Assembly (NCBI GenBank): GCA_002394335.1
Contig: DGTP01000003.1
Location: 35,068 to 99,067, forward strand
Direction: 5' to 3'
DNA: 64,000 nucleotides
From: Bacteroidales bacterium UBA4333
GTDB lineage: Bacteria; Bacteroidota; Bacteroidia; Bacteroidales; Paludibacteraceae
Under the pieces are notes generated by a model. It made no database searches. It saw nothing but the letters and a program-made list of their open reading frames with translations, and had not been told where the DNA came from. Both the position numbers and the translations under genes were made by a program. Every line of letters starts with the position of its first letter. Position 1 is the stretch's first letter. Of this stretch, positions 46,103 to 54,046 are shown one piece after another.

Positions 46103-46660
46103 TTATTTACCAGCCGACTTACCAGCCTTACGACGAACAACTTCACCTTGGAAGCGGATACCTTTACCTTTGTACGGCTCCGGTTTGCGGAAAGAACGAA
46201 TCTTAGCACATACCTGTCCGATCAACTGTTTGTCAGCCGATTCCAAGATCACTAACGGGTTCTGGTTACGCTCAGACTTGGTCTCGACCTTGATTTCTTT
46301 AGGCAAACCAAGATAGATCGGGTGAGTATAACCGAGCGAGAAGTTCAGCACATTGGGCTGTGCCAACTCTACACGATAACCTACACCGACGAGCTCCAGG
46401 ACTTTCTTGTATCCTTCGCTTACACCCACTACCATGTTATGGATGAGAGCACGATAGAGACCGTGCTTTGAGCGACTTTCTTTTTCGTCATTCGGACGAG
46501 TCACATGACATTCAGCACCTTCAACAGTGACTGTGATCAGCGGATCAACAGCTTGGGTGAGTTCGCCTTTAGGACCTTTGACGGTCACTACATTGTCTGC
46601 GCTAACTGCTACAGTTACGCCTGCAGGGATTGCAATAGGAAGTTTTCCAATTCTTGACAT
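46103..46660 (-). CDS. rplF: 50S ribosomal protein L6
   Basis: This 185-residue two-domain protein has SRIGKLPIAIPAGVTVAVSA at the start, VTVKGPKGELTQ, and the second domain with PEPYKGKGIRFQGEVVRRKA at the end. It follows rpsH by 18 bp. Confidence 0.98.
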   Translation of the reverse strand: MSRIGKLPIAIPAGVTVAVSADNVVTVKGPKGELTQAVDPLITVTVEGAECHVTRPNDEKESRSKHGLYRALIHNMVVGVSEGYKKVLELVGVGYRVELAQPNVLNFSLGYTHPIYLGLPKEIKVETKSERNQNPLVILESADKQLIGQVCAKIRSFRKPEPYKGKGIRFQGEVVRRKAGKSAGK

Positions 46661-46678
46661 AGTCTTTTCCTCCTTACA

Positions 46679-47074
46679 TTAATAAACATAGCATAGAACT
46701 TCACCACCCAACTTCTGTCCGAGAGCCTCCTTGTTGGTCATCACGCCTTTCGAGGTCGAAAGGATAGCGATACCAAGGCCGTTCAGGACGCGAGGCATCT
46801 CACGATAGCCGACGTACTGACGAAGACCGGGGGTCGAAACACGTTGTAAACTCTTGATGGCGTTAACTTTGTTAACCGGATCATACTTCAGGGCGATTTT
46901 GATTGTACCCTGAGGTCCATCCTCGACAAACTTATAGGAGAGGATGTAACCTTTCTCAAAAAGAATGCGAGTGATCTCCTTCTTCAGATTCGAAGCCGGA
47001 ACTTCAACCACACGGTGGCCGGCTTTGATAGCATTCCTCAATCGAGTGAGGTAGTCTGCAATAGGATCTGTCAT
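46679..47074 (-). CDS. rpsH: 30S ribosomal protein S8
   Basis: This 131-residue protein has TDPIADYLTRLRNAIKAGHR at the start and the C-terminal GLGIAILSTSKGVMTNKEAL. S8 commonly represses the spc operon by binding mRNA near rplE; the site was not resolvable here. It follows rpsN by 57 bp, where a TCCCG/CGGGA hairpin is seen. Confidence 0.98.
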   Translation of the reverse strand: MTDPIADYLTRLRNAIKAGHRVVEVPASNLKKEITRILFEKGYILSYKFVEDGPQGTIKIALKYDPVNKVNAIKSLQRVSTPGLRQYVGYREMPRVLNGLGIAILSTSKGVMTNKEALGQKLGGEVLCYVY

Positions 47075-47131
47075 AATTTGTTGTTGTTAAATTAATCCCG
47101 CCTGTCGGGACAATATTTAATAATGTTAATT

Positions 47132-47401
47132 TTACCAGCTTGCTTTCTTTACTCCCGGGATGAGGCCTTGTGAAGCCATTTCACGGAACTGAATACGACT
47201 CAAGCCGAATACGCGCATATAGCCTTTCGGACGACCGGTGATCTTGCAACGGTTGTGCAGACGAACCGGACTTGCGTTCTTAGGCAGTGCCTGAAGACCT
47301 TCATAGTCACCGTCCTTGAGGAGTTGCGCACGCTTGGCAGCATATTTAGCCACCAGTTTAGCACGCTTTACCTCGCGAGCTTTCATTGATTCTTTTGCCA
47401 T
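47132..47401 (-). CDS. rpsN: 30S ribosomal protein S14, zinc-independent form
   Basis: This 89-residue protein begins AKESMKAREVKRAKLVAKYA and carries LPKNASPVRLHNRCKITGRP and VFGLSRIQFREMASQG. It is the longer form without the CxxC pairs of the short zinc-binding S14. Confidence 0.98.
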   Translation of the reverse strand: MAKESMKAREVKRAKLVAKYAAKRAQLLKDGDYEGLQALPKNASPVRLHNRCKITGRPKGYMRVFGLSRIQFREMASQGLIPGVKKASW

Positions 47402-47408
47402 AGTCTAA

Positions 47409-47951
47409 TTACTTTTTGAATGGTAAGCCAAACTCGCGCAAGAGAGCGAAACCTTCCTCATCGGTCTTAGCGGTGGTTACGAAGGTAATGTTCATTCCAA
47501 GGAGCTTGGTAATGTTATCAATGTTAATTTCGGGGAAGATGATCTGCTCGGTGATACCCAGCGTGTAGTTACCACGACCGTCCATCTTGTTGTTGATACC
47601 TCTGAAGTCGCGGATACGCGGGAGAGCCACACGTACCAGACGCTCGAGGAACTCATACATCTGCTCGCCACGAAGAGTGACACGCACACCGATCGGCATA
47701 TGCTTACGCACCTTAAAACCGGCGATATCTTTCTTAGACTCAGTAGCCACAGCCTTCTGTCCAGCGATAGCAGTCATTTCGTTGAGGGCAACCTCAATGA
47801 TTTTCTTGTCTGCCACAGCCTCACCGAGACCCTGGTTGAGCACAATCTTCTGGAGACGAGGGCACTGCATTACTGTAGTGTAACCGAACTCCTTCATCAG
47901 GATAGGAACGATGCGCTCCTTGTAGTCCTGCTTCAAACTTGCTGTATTCAT
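47409..47951 (-). CDS. rplE: 50S ribosomal protein L5
   Basis: This 180-residue 5S rRNA-binding protein has QCPRLQKIVLNQGLGEAVAD, then FKVRKHMPIGVRVTLRGEQM and NYTLGITEQIIFPEINIDNI. It starts 2 bp after rplX, pointing to coupled translation. Confidence 0.98.
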   Translation of the reverse strand: MNTASLKQDYKERIVPILMKEFGYTTVMQCPRLQKIVLNQGLGEAVADKKIIEVALNEMTAIAGQKAVATESKKDIAGFKVRKHMPIGVRVTLRGEQMYEFLERLVRVALPRIRDFRGINNKMDGRGNYTLGITEQIIFPEINIDNITKLLGMNITFVTTAKTDEEGFALLREFGLPFKK

Positions 47952-47953
47952 AC

Positions 47954-48262
47954 TTAGATCTCCTTACCGGTTTTTTTAGATACACGAACGAGTTTGCCAT
48001 CCTTGCGAACGCGTCCTACGCGAACGGGTTTGCCATCCTCGACTACATTGAGGTTGGAAACATGGATGGGAGCCTCTTGTTTAACAATTCCGCCTTGCGG
48101 ATTCTTTGCATTGGGTTTGGTACTCTTTGATACCATATTGACACCCTCTACGATAGCACGTTGCTTATCCACGAGCACCTCCAACACGCGGCCGGTTTTG
48201 CCCTTCGAAGCACCTGCGTTTACATAAACGGTATCACCCTTTTTGATATGTAATTTTGCCAT
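47954..48262 (-). CDS. rplX: 50S ribosomal protein L24
   Basis: This 102-residue KOW-motif protein begins MAKLHIKKGDTVYVNAGASK and has VEGVNMVSKSTKPNAKNPQG and PIHVSNLNVVEDGKPVRVGR. It follows rplN by 21 bp. Confidence 0.98.
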   Translation of the reverse strand: MAKLHIKKGDTVYVNAGASKGKTGRVLEVLVDKQRAIVEGVNMVSKSTKPNAKNPQGGIVKQEAPIHVSNLNVVEDGKPVRVGRVRKDGKLVRVSKKTGKEI

Positions 48263-48283
48263 TACTGTAACAATTTAGATGAT

Positions 48284-48649
48284 TTAGAGCACTTCCGGTG
48301 CCAGTGAAATAATTTTCATATTCGTTTGACGCAGTTCGCGAGCGACAGGGCCGAAGATACGGCTGCCACGGAGTTCACCGGCATTGTTGACCAATACACA
48401 AGCATTGTCATCAAAGCGGATATAACTGCCATCAGCACGACGAACCTCTTTCTTGACGCGTACAACGATTGCACGGCTTACCGTACCATCCTTGATTTCG
48501 CTTGAAGGGATAACGCCCTTAACTGCAACTACAACTGTATCTCCGAGGCTGGCATAACGTTTCTTGGTGCCGCCCAGAACACGGATTACCAGAGCTTCTT
48601 TAGCACCTGAGTTATCCGCAACAATAAGTCTTGATTCTTGCTGTACCAT
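48284..48649 (-). CDS. rplN: 50S ribosomal protein L14
   Basis: This 121-residue protein begins MVQQESRLIVADNSGAKEAL and has YIRFDDNACVLVNNAGELRG and RIFGPVARELR. It follows rpsQ by 2 bp. Confidence 0.98.
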   Translation of the reverse strand: MVQQESRLIVADNSGAKEALVIRVLGGTKKRYASLGDTVVVAVKGVIPSSEIKDGTVSRAIVVRVKKEVRRADGSYIRFDDNACVLVNNAGELRGSRIFGPVARELRQTNMKIISLAPEVL

Positions 48650-48651
48650 AA

Positions 48652-48906
48652 TTATTTAGCCCTTTCGATAATTTGAGTTAGACGCCAACGAATAGTTTTG
48701 CTCAACGGACGAGTCTCCATGATACGCACGGTATCACCGATGCCGCATTCATTTTTCTCGTCATGAACATGGAACTTACGTGTCTTATTGACAAACTTAC
48801 CGTAAATCGGGTGTTTCTCCTTCCACTTTACGGCTACGACGATTGTCTTCTCCATCTTGTTGGAGACTACGATACCGACGCGTTCTTTTCTTAGATTTCT
48901 TTCCAT
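48652..48906 (-). CDS. rpsQ: 30S ribosomal protein S17
   Basis: This 84-residue OB-fold protein has RKERVGIVVSNKMEKTIVVA and GIGDTVRIMETRPLSKTIRW. It follows rpmC by 15 bp. Confidence 0.98.
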   Translation of the reverse strand: MERNLRKERVGIVVSNKMEKTIVVAVKWKEKHPIYGKFVNKTRKFHVHDEKNECGIGDTVRIMETRPLSKTIRWRLTQIIERAK

Positions 48907-48921
48907 TTCAATTGTCGTTTT

Positions 48922-49116
48922 TTACTTGTTAATTTCTCTTGCACGTAATTCCGTTGCAAGGCGCGCGATAGTCTTACGAGCAACCTTAATCTGCAATGGA
49001 TTGTCAAGCGGAGAAATGCTGTGATTGAGTTTCAACTGAACGAGATTGTTCTTCTCTGCGTCCAAACGCTCCTGAATCTCAGCGGTGGTTAATTCTTTAA
49101 TTTCTGCTGTTTTCAT
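48922..49116 (-). CDS. rpmC: 50S ribosomal protein L29
   Basis: This 64-residue helical hairpin protein begins MKTAEIKELTTAEIQERLDA and has KLNHSISPLDNPLQIKVARK. It sits at the tunnel exit near L23 and follows rplP by 8 bp. Confidence 0.97.
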   Translation of the reverse strand: MKTAEIKELTTAEIQERLDAEKNNLVQLKLNHSISPLDNPLQIKVARKTIARLATELRAREINK

Positions 49117-49124
49117 AATCCTAA

Positions 49125-49556
49125 TTAAACATTTTGGGTTGGGTCGTAATCACGTCTTACGACAAATTTGGTTGTAATAGGAAGCTTTTGTGCTGCGAGA
49201 CGGAGAGCCTCTTTAGCAACCTCAAAGCTTACACCATCAATCTCGAAGATGACACGTCCTGGTTCCAATGGAACGACGAATCCTTCCGGAGCACCTTTAC
49301 CTTTACCCATACGTACATCCAACGGCTTCTTGGTAATCGGTTTGTCCGGGAAAACTCGGATCCAGACTTGACCTTGACGTTGCATATAACGGGTAACGGC
49401 GATACGAGCTGCTTCGATTTGGCGACCTGTCAACCAGATGGTACCAAGGCTCTTGATACCGAACGAGCCAAATACGAGCTCATTGCCGCGATGTGCCACA
49501 CCTTTGATGCGACCTTTCTGACAGCGGCGGAATTTAGTTTTCTTTGGTTGTAACAT
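49125..49556 (-). CDS. rplP: 50S ribosomal protein L16
   Basis: This 143-residue protein begins LQPKKTKFRRCQKGRIKGVA and has the strongly conserved MGKGKGAPEGFVVPLEPGRV and KPLDVRMGKGKG regions. It follows rpsC by 28 bp. Confidence 0.98.
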   Translation of the reverse strand: MLQPKKTKFRRCQKGRIKGVAHRGNELVFGSFGIKSLGTIWLTGRQIEAARIAVTRYMQRQGQVWIRVFPDKPITKKPLDVRMGKGKGAPEGFVVPLEPGRVIFEIDGVSFEVAKEALRLAAQKLPITTKFVVRRDYDPTQNV

Positions 49557-49584
49557 AACTGTTTAATCTACAAATCGTTTTTAA

Positions 49585-50313
49585 TTATTTTTTGTTTCTA
49601 CGGAAACCACCACGGCGGTCACGACGGTCGTCACGACGATCAGGACGGTTGTCCTTAGCAGGGGTGAAGTTAGGAGCGAGGTCTTTCTTACCGAACACCT
49701 CACCACGGCAGATCCAAACCTTTACACCGATGATACCTACTTTGGTGAGTGCACCAACGTGGCAGTAATCGATGTCAGCACGGAGTGTATGCAACGGGGT
49801 ACGTCCCTCTTTGTACATCTCCTTGCGGGCCATCTCGGCGCCGTTCAGACGTCCGGATACCTGCACCTTGATACCCTCAGCTCCCATACGCATGGTGCTT
49901 TGGATAGCCATCTTCACAGCACGACGATAAGCGATCTTTCCCTCGAGTTGGCGAGCGATCTTGTTAGCCACGATAGTAGCATCGAGCTCAGGACGCTTAA
50001 CCTCGAAGATGTTGATCTGTACATCTTGCTTGGTGATTTTCTTCAATTCCTCTTTCAATTTGTCAACTTCTTGTCCACCCTTACCGATGATATAACCGGG
50101 GCGAGCGGTGCAGACAGTTACAGTTACAAGTTTCAGAGTTCTCTCAATGACGATACGAGAAATACTAGCCTCTGCCAAACGGGCATTCAGGTACTTGCGG
50201 ATTTTAGCATCCTCAAGAAGAGTATCTCCGAAATTCTTACCGCCAAACCAGTTGGAGTCCCAACCACGTACGATACCAAGGCGGTTTGCAATTGGATTAA
50301 TTTTCTGTCCCAT
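49585..50313 (-). CDS. rpsC: 30S ribosomal protein S3
   Basis: This 242-residue protein has GQKINPIANRLGIVRGWDSN at the start, the KH domain with ARPGYIIGKGGQEVDKLKEE and the C-terminal domain with LHTLRADIDYCHVGALTKVG. A 20-residue Arg/Asp-rich tail (DRRDDRRDRRGGFRRNKK) ends the protein. It follows rplV by 8 bp. Confidence 0.98.
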   Translation of the reverse strand: MGQKINPIANRLGIVRGWDSNWFGGKNFGDTLLEDAKIRKYLNARLAEASISRIVIERTLKLVTVTVCTARPGYIIGKGGQEVDKLKEELKKITKQDVQINIFEVKRPELDATIVANKIARQLEGKIAYRRAVKMAIQSTMRMGAEGIKVQVSGRLNGAEMARKEMYKEGRTPLHTLRADIDYCHVGALTKVGIIGVKVWICRGEVFGKKDLAPNFTPAKDNRPDRRDDRRDRRGGFRRNKK

Positions 50314-50321
50314 TTTGGTAA

Positions 50322-50729
50322 TTACTTTTCAGTGTTAGTATTTTTAGTATCTACAAAGATCGTAACATGGTTCGAACGTTTGCGGACACGGTATGCGCGA
50401 CCCTGAGGAGCGGGCAGCATACGTTTGAGCATCATTCCGCCGTCAACCATGATATTACTTACATATAAAGTTTCCTGATCTGCTTTCTTGCCGGTTTTGT
50501 TCTCCCAGTTAGCGATAGCAGATTTCAGCAATTTCTCCAGTGCACGGCTTGCCTCTTTGGTAGAGAAATGCAATGCACCCAGTGCGCGGTTCACTTCCAA
50601 GCCACGGATCATGTCAGCCACGAGGCGCATTTTGCGAGGCGAGGTAGGAACGTTATTGAGCTTGGCAAAGTATTGGTTCTTGCGAGCCTCTTTCATTGCT
50701 TCAGCCGAATTATGTTTTCTAGCACCCAT
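50322..50729 (-). CDS. rplV: 50S ribosomal protein L22
   Basis: This 135-residue protein lines the exit tunnel. It has NNVPTSPRKMRLVADMIRGL, and VNRALGALHFSTKEASRALE, and the tunnel loop MLPAPQGRAYRVRKRSNH. Macrolide-related residues in the loop look normal. It follows rpsS by 43 bp. Confidence 0.98.
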   Translation of the reverse strand: MGARKHNSAEAMKEARKNQYFAKLNNVPTSPRKMRLVADMIRGLEVNRALGALHFSTKEASRALEKLLKSAIANWENKTGKKADQETLYVSNIMVDGGMMLKRMLPAPQGRAYRVRKRSNHVTIFVDTKNTNTEK

Positions 50730-50772
50730 TTTAATCTAATGTTTTTTAAATGTTTTTAACTGATTCAATGGA

Positions 50773-51039
50773 TTACTTTCTGTTACCGGAGTGTCCGCGG
50801 AAGGTACGTGTCGGAGCGAACTCGCCCAGTTTGTGACCTACCATGTTTTCCGTAATGTAAACAGGAATGAATTTGTTTCCATTGTGAACTGCGATAGTAT
50901 GACCTACAAAATCAGGAGAAATCATCGAAGCGCGACTCCAGGTCTTAACAACTTCTTTTTTGTTAGCCTCATTCATAGCCAGCACCTTCTTCTCCAGCTT
51001 TACGCTAATAAACGGTCCTTTTTTTAATGAACGACTCAT
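50773..51039 (-). CDS. rpsS: 30S ribosomal protein S19
   Basis: This 88-residue protein begins MSRSLKKGPFISVKLEKKVL and has MISPDFVGHTIAVHNGNKFI and VGHKLGEFAPTRTFRGHSG. It follows rplB by 23 bp. Confidence 0.98.
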   Translation of the reverse strand: MSRSLKKGPFISVKLEKKVLAMNEANKKEVVKTWSRASMISPDFVGHTIAVHNGNKFIPVYITENMVGHKLGEFAPTRTFRGHSGNRK

Positions 51040-51062
51040 AATGTTAATTTGATTTTAATAGG

Positions 51063-51887
51063 TTATTTTTTACGTCTTTCAATAATGTACTGGTTGCTCT
51101 GGTTCTTTGGACGACGAGTCTTGTAACCCTTAGCGAGCAGACCCTTACGGCTACGCGGGTGTCCACCGGACTGGCGACCTTCACCACCACCCATCGGGTG
51201 ATCTACAGGGTTCATTACAACACCACGGTTGTGCGGACGGCGACCGAGCCAACGGCTACGACCTGCTTTACCGCTCTTCTCCAAAGCGTGGTCGCTGTTA
51301 CCTACTACACCAACAGTTGCTTTGCAAGCTGCGAGTACCTTACGGAGCTCACCCGAAGGCAGCTTGATGATAGCGTACTTGTCCTCACGGCTCGACAACT
51401 GAGCGAAGGTACCGGCGGAACGAACCATGCAGGCTCCCTGACCCGGACGAAGCTCGATGTTGTGGATGAGTGTTCCCAGAGGAATGTTCACCATCGGAAG
51501 TGCATTACCTACTTCAGGTGCAGCCTCGGCACCCGACATTACTGTTTGACCTACTTGCAGTCCATTAGGTGCAAGAATGTAGCGCTTCTCGCCATCAGCA
51601 TAGAATAGCAGTGCGATACGAGCCGAGCGGTTCGGATCGTACTCTATCGTCTTTACTGTTGCGGGTACACCATCTTTGTTGCGCTTGAAGTCAATTACAC
51701 GATATTTCTGCTTGTGACCACCGCCGATATAACGCATTGTCATCTTTCCGACATGGTTGCGTCCACCGGTCTTGTGCTTTCCGTACACAAGCGATTTCTC
51801 TGGTGCGCTTGCTGTAATTGTCTCAAACGCGCCAATAATTTTGTGTCTTTGCCCCGGTGTAGAGGGCTTGAATTTACGAACAGCCAT
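51063..51887 (-). CDS. rplB: 50S ribosomal protein L2
   Basis: This 274-residue protein near the peptidyl-transferase centre has GRNHVGKMTMRYIGGGHKQK, the C-terminal RGVVMNPVDHPMGGGEGRQS (with the conserved His) and TRRPKNQSNQYIIERRKK. It follows rplW by 2 bp. Confidence 0.98.
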   Translation of the reverse strand: MAVRKFKPSTPGQRHKIIGAFETITASAPEKSLVYGKHKTGGRNHVGKMTMRYIGGGHKQKYRVIDFKRNKDGVPATVKTIEYDPNRSARIALLFYADGEKRYILAPNGLQVGQTVMSGAEAAPEVGNALPMVNIPLGTLIHNIELRPGQGACMVRSAGTFAQLSSREDKYAIIKLPSGELRKVLAACKATVGVVGNSDHALEKSGKAGRSRWLGRRPHNRGVVMNPVDHPMGGGEGRQSGGHPRSRKGLLAKGYKTRRPKNQSNQYIIERRKK

Positions 51888-51889
51888 TG

Positions 51890-52180
51890 TTAAATATTGC
51901 TATAAAAATCGATTGTTTCACCTTCTTTCAGTGTTACGATAGCTTTCTTATACGCCTGTTTTGCGCCGCGAAGCAAACCGCTCTTGGTATAGCGTTGTTT
52001 GGTCTTCGGAGCCACGATGAGGGTATTCACATCCGTAACCTGAACATTGTACATTTCTTCTACTGCCTTCTTGATCTCTACCTTGTTAGCAGTACGCTCT
52101 ACTTGAAAACCGTAACGATTCAACTTCTCGCCTGCGGCAGTCATCTTCTCGGTGACGATAGGTTTGATAATAATTGCCAT
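51890..52180 (-). CDS. rplW: 50S ribosomal protein L23
   Basis: This 96-residue protein docks trigger factor and SRP at the tunnel exit. It begins MAIIIKPIVTEKMTAAGEKL and has VERTANKVEIKKAVEEMYNV and VNTLIVAPKTKQRYTKSGLL. It follows rplD by 13 bp. Confidence 0.98.
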   Translation of the reverse strand: MAIIIKPIVTEKMTAAGEKLNRYGFQVERTANKVEIKKAVEEMYNVQVTDVNTLIVAPKTKQRYTKSGLLRGAKQAYKKAIVTLKEGETIDFYSNI

Positions 52181-52193
52181 AATCTAATCCTCC

Positions 52194-52823
52194 TTAAGCG
52201 TTAAAAGTTGCCTCGATAGCAGCAGCCGAAGCCTCAGTCAGTACTACTACGTTGGAATTCATAATAGCGTAGGTGTTCAACTCACCTACTGTGGTTACGT
52301 TGGTACGCTGGATGTTAGCAGCGGACTTGACTACATTGCAGTTGTTTTCAGCGGTAACGAAGAGAACCTTCTTACCGGCGAGTTTCAATGCGTCGAGAAC
52401 CTCTACCATTGCTTTGGTCTTGGGTGCGTCAAAATTCAGAGTGTCGAGTACGATCACCTGATCTTGTTTTGCACGGAGGCTGAGAGCAGACTTGCGAGCC
52501 AACTGTTTTACTTTCTTGTTCAGTTTGAAGCTGTAGTCGCGTGGAACGGGACCAAAGATAGTACCACCACCAACGCGTACCGGAGACTTCAGATCACCCG
52601 GACGAGCGCCTCCGCCACCTTTCTGGCGACCGAGTTTGCGGGTCGAGTGAGCGTTTTCACTACGTTGTTTAGCCTTAGCTGTACCCTGACGGTTGTTAGC
52701 CAAGAATTGCTTAACGTCCAAGTAAATAGCGTGGTCGTTAGGCTCGATACCGAAGATAGCGTCGTTGAGAGCGATCTTCTTGCCGGTCTCTTTGCCGGCC
52801 ATGTTCAAAATACTAAGTTCCAT
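52194..52823 (-). CDS. rplD: 50S ribosomal protein L4
   Basis: This 209-residue protein has the tunnel loop KLGRQKGGGGARPGDLKSPV and PVRVGGGTIFGPVPRDYSFK, and a C-terminal domain (VEVLDALKLAGKKVLFVTAE). L4 commonly represses its own S10 operon; a candidate leader is at 53448-53582. It follows rplC by 6 bp. Confidence 0.98.
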   Translation of the reverse strand: MELSILNMAGKETGKKIALNDAIFGIEPNDHAIYLDVKQFLANNRQGTAKAKQRSENAHSTRKLGRQKGGGGARPGDLKSPVRVGGGTIFGPVPRDYSFKLNKKVKQLARKSALSLRAKQDQVIVLDTLNFDAPKTKAMVEVLDALKLAGKKVLFVTAENNCNVVKSAANIQRTNVTTVGELNTYAIMNSNVVVLTEASAAAIEATFNA

Positions 52824-52829
52824 CTCTAA

Positions 52830-53447
52830 TTACCTGTTAATGATTACTACTGAGTTTTTAGCACCCGGAATACTACCTTTCACCATGATAAGGTTGTACT
52901 CAGGAATAACTTTGAGGACAGTAAGGTTCTGAACCGTTACGCGGTCAGTTCCCATGTGACCTGCCATACGTGTACCCGGGAAGATACGGCTCGGGTAAGC
53001 ACAAGCACCTACAGAACCCGGTGCGCGGAGACGATCGTCCTGACCGTGTGTAGACTGACCTACACCACCGAAACCATGGCGTTTCACAACACCCTGGAAT
53101 CCTTTACCTTTGCTTGTACCGATAACATCGACATACATTCCCTCCTCGAAGAGGTCGCCGACAGTCAAGGTCTGACCAAGAGTCATCTCCGACTCAAATT
53201 CAAATTCAGCGAGGTGGCGCATCGGTTGTACACCGGCTGCCTTAAAGTGGCCTGCCTCAGCTTTGTTGGTGTGCTTCTCGCTTTTCGGCATATAACCGAT
53301 CTGAGTAGCGCTATAACCGTCTTTCTCAACGGTCTTGAGCTGAGTAACAACGCAAGGGCCTGCCTCGATCACGGTGCACGGGATGTTTTTGCCGTCGGCA
53401 CCAAATACAGAAGTCATTCCGACTTTCTTTCCTAATAATCCTGGCAT
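52830..53447 (-). CDS. rplC: 50S ribosomal protein L3
   Basis: This 205-residue protein begins PGLLGKKVGMTSVFGADGKN and has KGKGFQGVVKRHGFGGVGQS, the Gln-methylation-site region, and RIFPGTRMAGHMGTDRVTVQ. It is separated from rpsJ by 135 bp, large for this operon. Confidence 0.98.
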   Translation of the reverse strand: MPGLLGKKVGMTSVFGADGKNIPCTVIEAGPCVVTQLKTVEKDGYSATQIGYMPKSEKHTNKAEAGHFKAAGVQPMRHLAEFEFESEMTLGQTLTVGDLFEEGMYVDVIGTSKGKGFQGVVKRHGFGGVGQSTHGQDDRLRAPGSVGACAYPSRIFPGTRMAGHMGTDRVTVQNLTVLKVIPEYNLIMVKGSIPGAKNSVVIINR

Positions 53448-53582
53448 TTTTGCTTAGATTGTTTAATTAGTTAATTAATTCTTCCATTCTCGCCATCGGG
53501 TTGATTCTTTTCACGAGACGTCGTCGAGATCCCGTCGACATACCGGTAAGCTCACTATCCGATGGAAATGGTCTTTGTTTCA
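53448..53582 (-). promoter_or_regulatory. Structured spacer between rpsJ and rplC
   Basis: On the minus strand CCATCGG and CCGATGG form a 7-bp stem extended by CCATT/AATGG, closing a region with an inner GTCGA/TCGAC hairpin. No T tract or reading frame is present. It is a candidate site for feedback control of rplC-rplD and later genes. Confidence 0.5.
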
Positions 53583-53888
53583 TCAAACTTTGATTTCTAC
53601 TTCCACACCTGATGCAAGTTCCAACTTCATGAGCGCCTCAACGGTCTTGTTGTTGGAGTTGTAGATGTCGATCAGTCGCTTGTAGCTTGCCAACTCGAAT
53701 TGCTCACGAGCTTTCTTGTTAACGAAGGTTGAGCGGTTAACAGTGAAGATACGTTTGTGTGTCGGCAGTGGAATCGGTCCACTTACTACGGCACCCGTAG
53801 CTTTCACCGTCTTAACGATCTTCTCAGCGGACTTGTCCACCAAGTTGTGGTCAAACGATTTCAGTTTGATACGGATTTTTTGACTCAT
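53583..53888 (-). CDS. rpsJ: 30S ribosomal protein S10
   Basis: This 101-residue protein begins SQKIRIKLKSFDHNLVDKSA, has TGAVVSGPIPLPTHKRIFTV and the loop region RSTFVNKKAREQFELASYKR. S10 also binds NusB in antitermination. It heads the S10 part and lies 158 bp after fusA; no tuf gene is between them. Confidence 0.98.
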   Translation of the reverse strand: MSQKIRIKLKSFDHNLVDKSAEKIVKTVKATGAVVSGPIPLPTHKRIFTVNRSTFVNKKAREQFELASYKRLIDIYNSNNKTVEALMKLELASGVEVEIKV

Positions 53889-54004
53889 AATAAATAATAA
53901 TTCTTTATCTTGTTAGTAATTTGAATGAGCGCAGATAACCTAAAGAGTCATTTGCTTAGATGACCCACACCCACTCGGGTTTTATAATATTTATATTTAA
54001 TGAA

Positions 54005-54036
54005 CGTGTATGTGCGCACGCTTGCGCACATACGCG
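54005..54036. other. Strong hairpin between fusA and rpsJ
   Basis: GTATGTGCGCA (54008-54018) pairs perfectly with TGCGCACATAC (54023-54033), extended by three more pairs to 14 bp. No T tract follows on either strand. It may be an RNase or attenuation point between the str and S10 parts. A second weaker structure is near 53950-53975. Confidence 0.65.
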
Positions 54037-54046
54037 CCCGTTGTTG

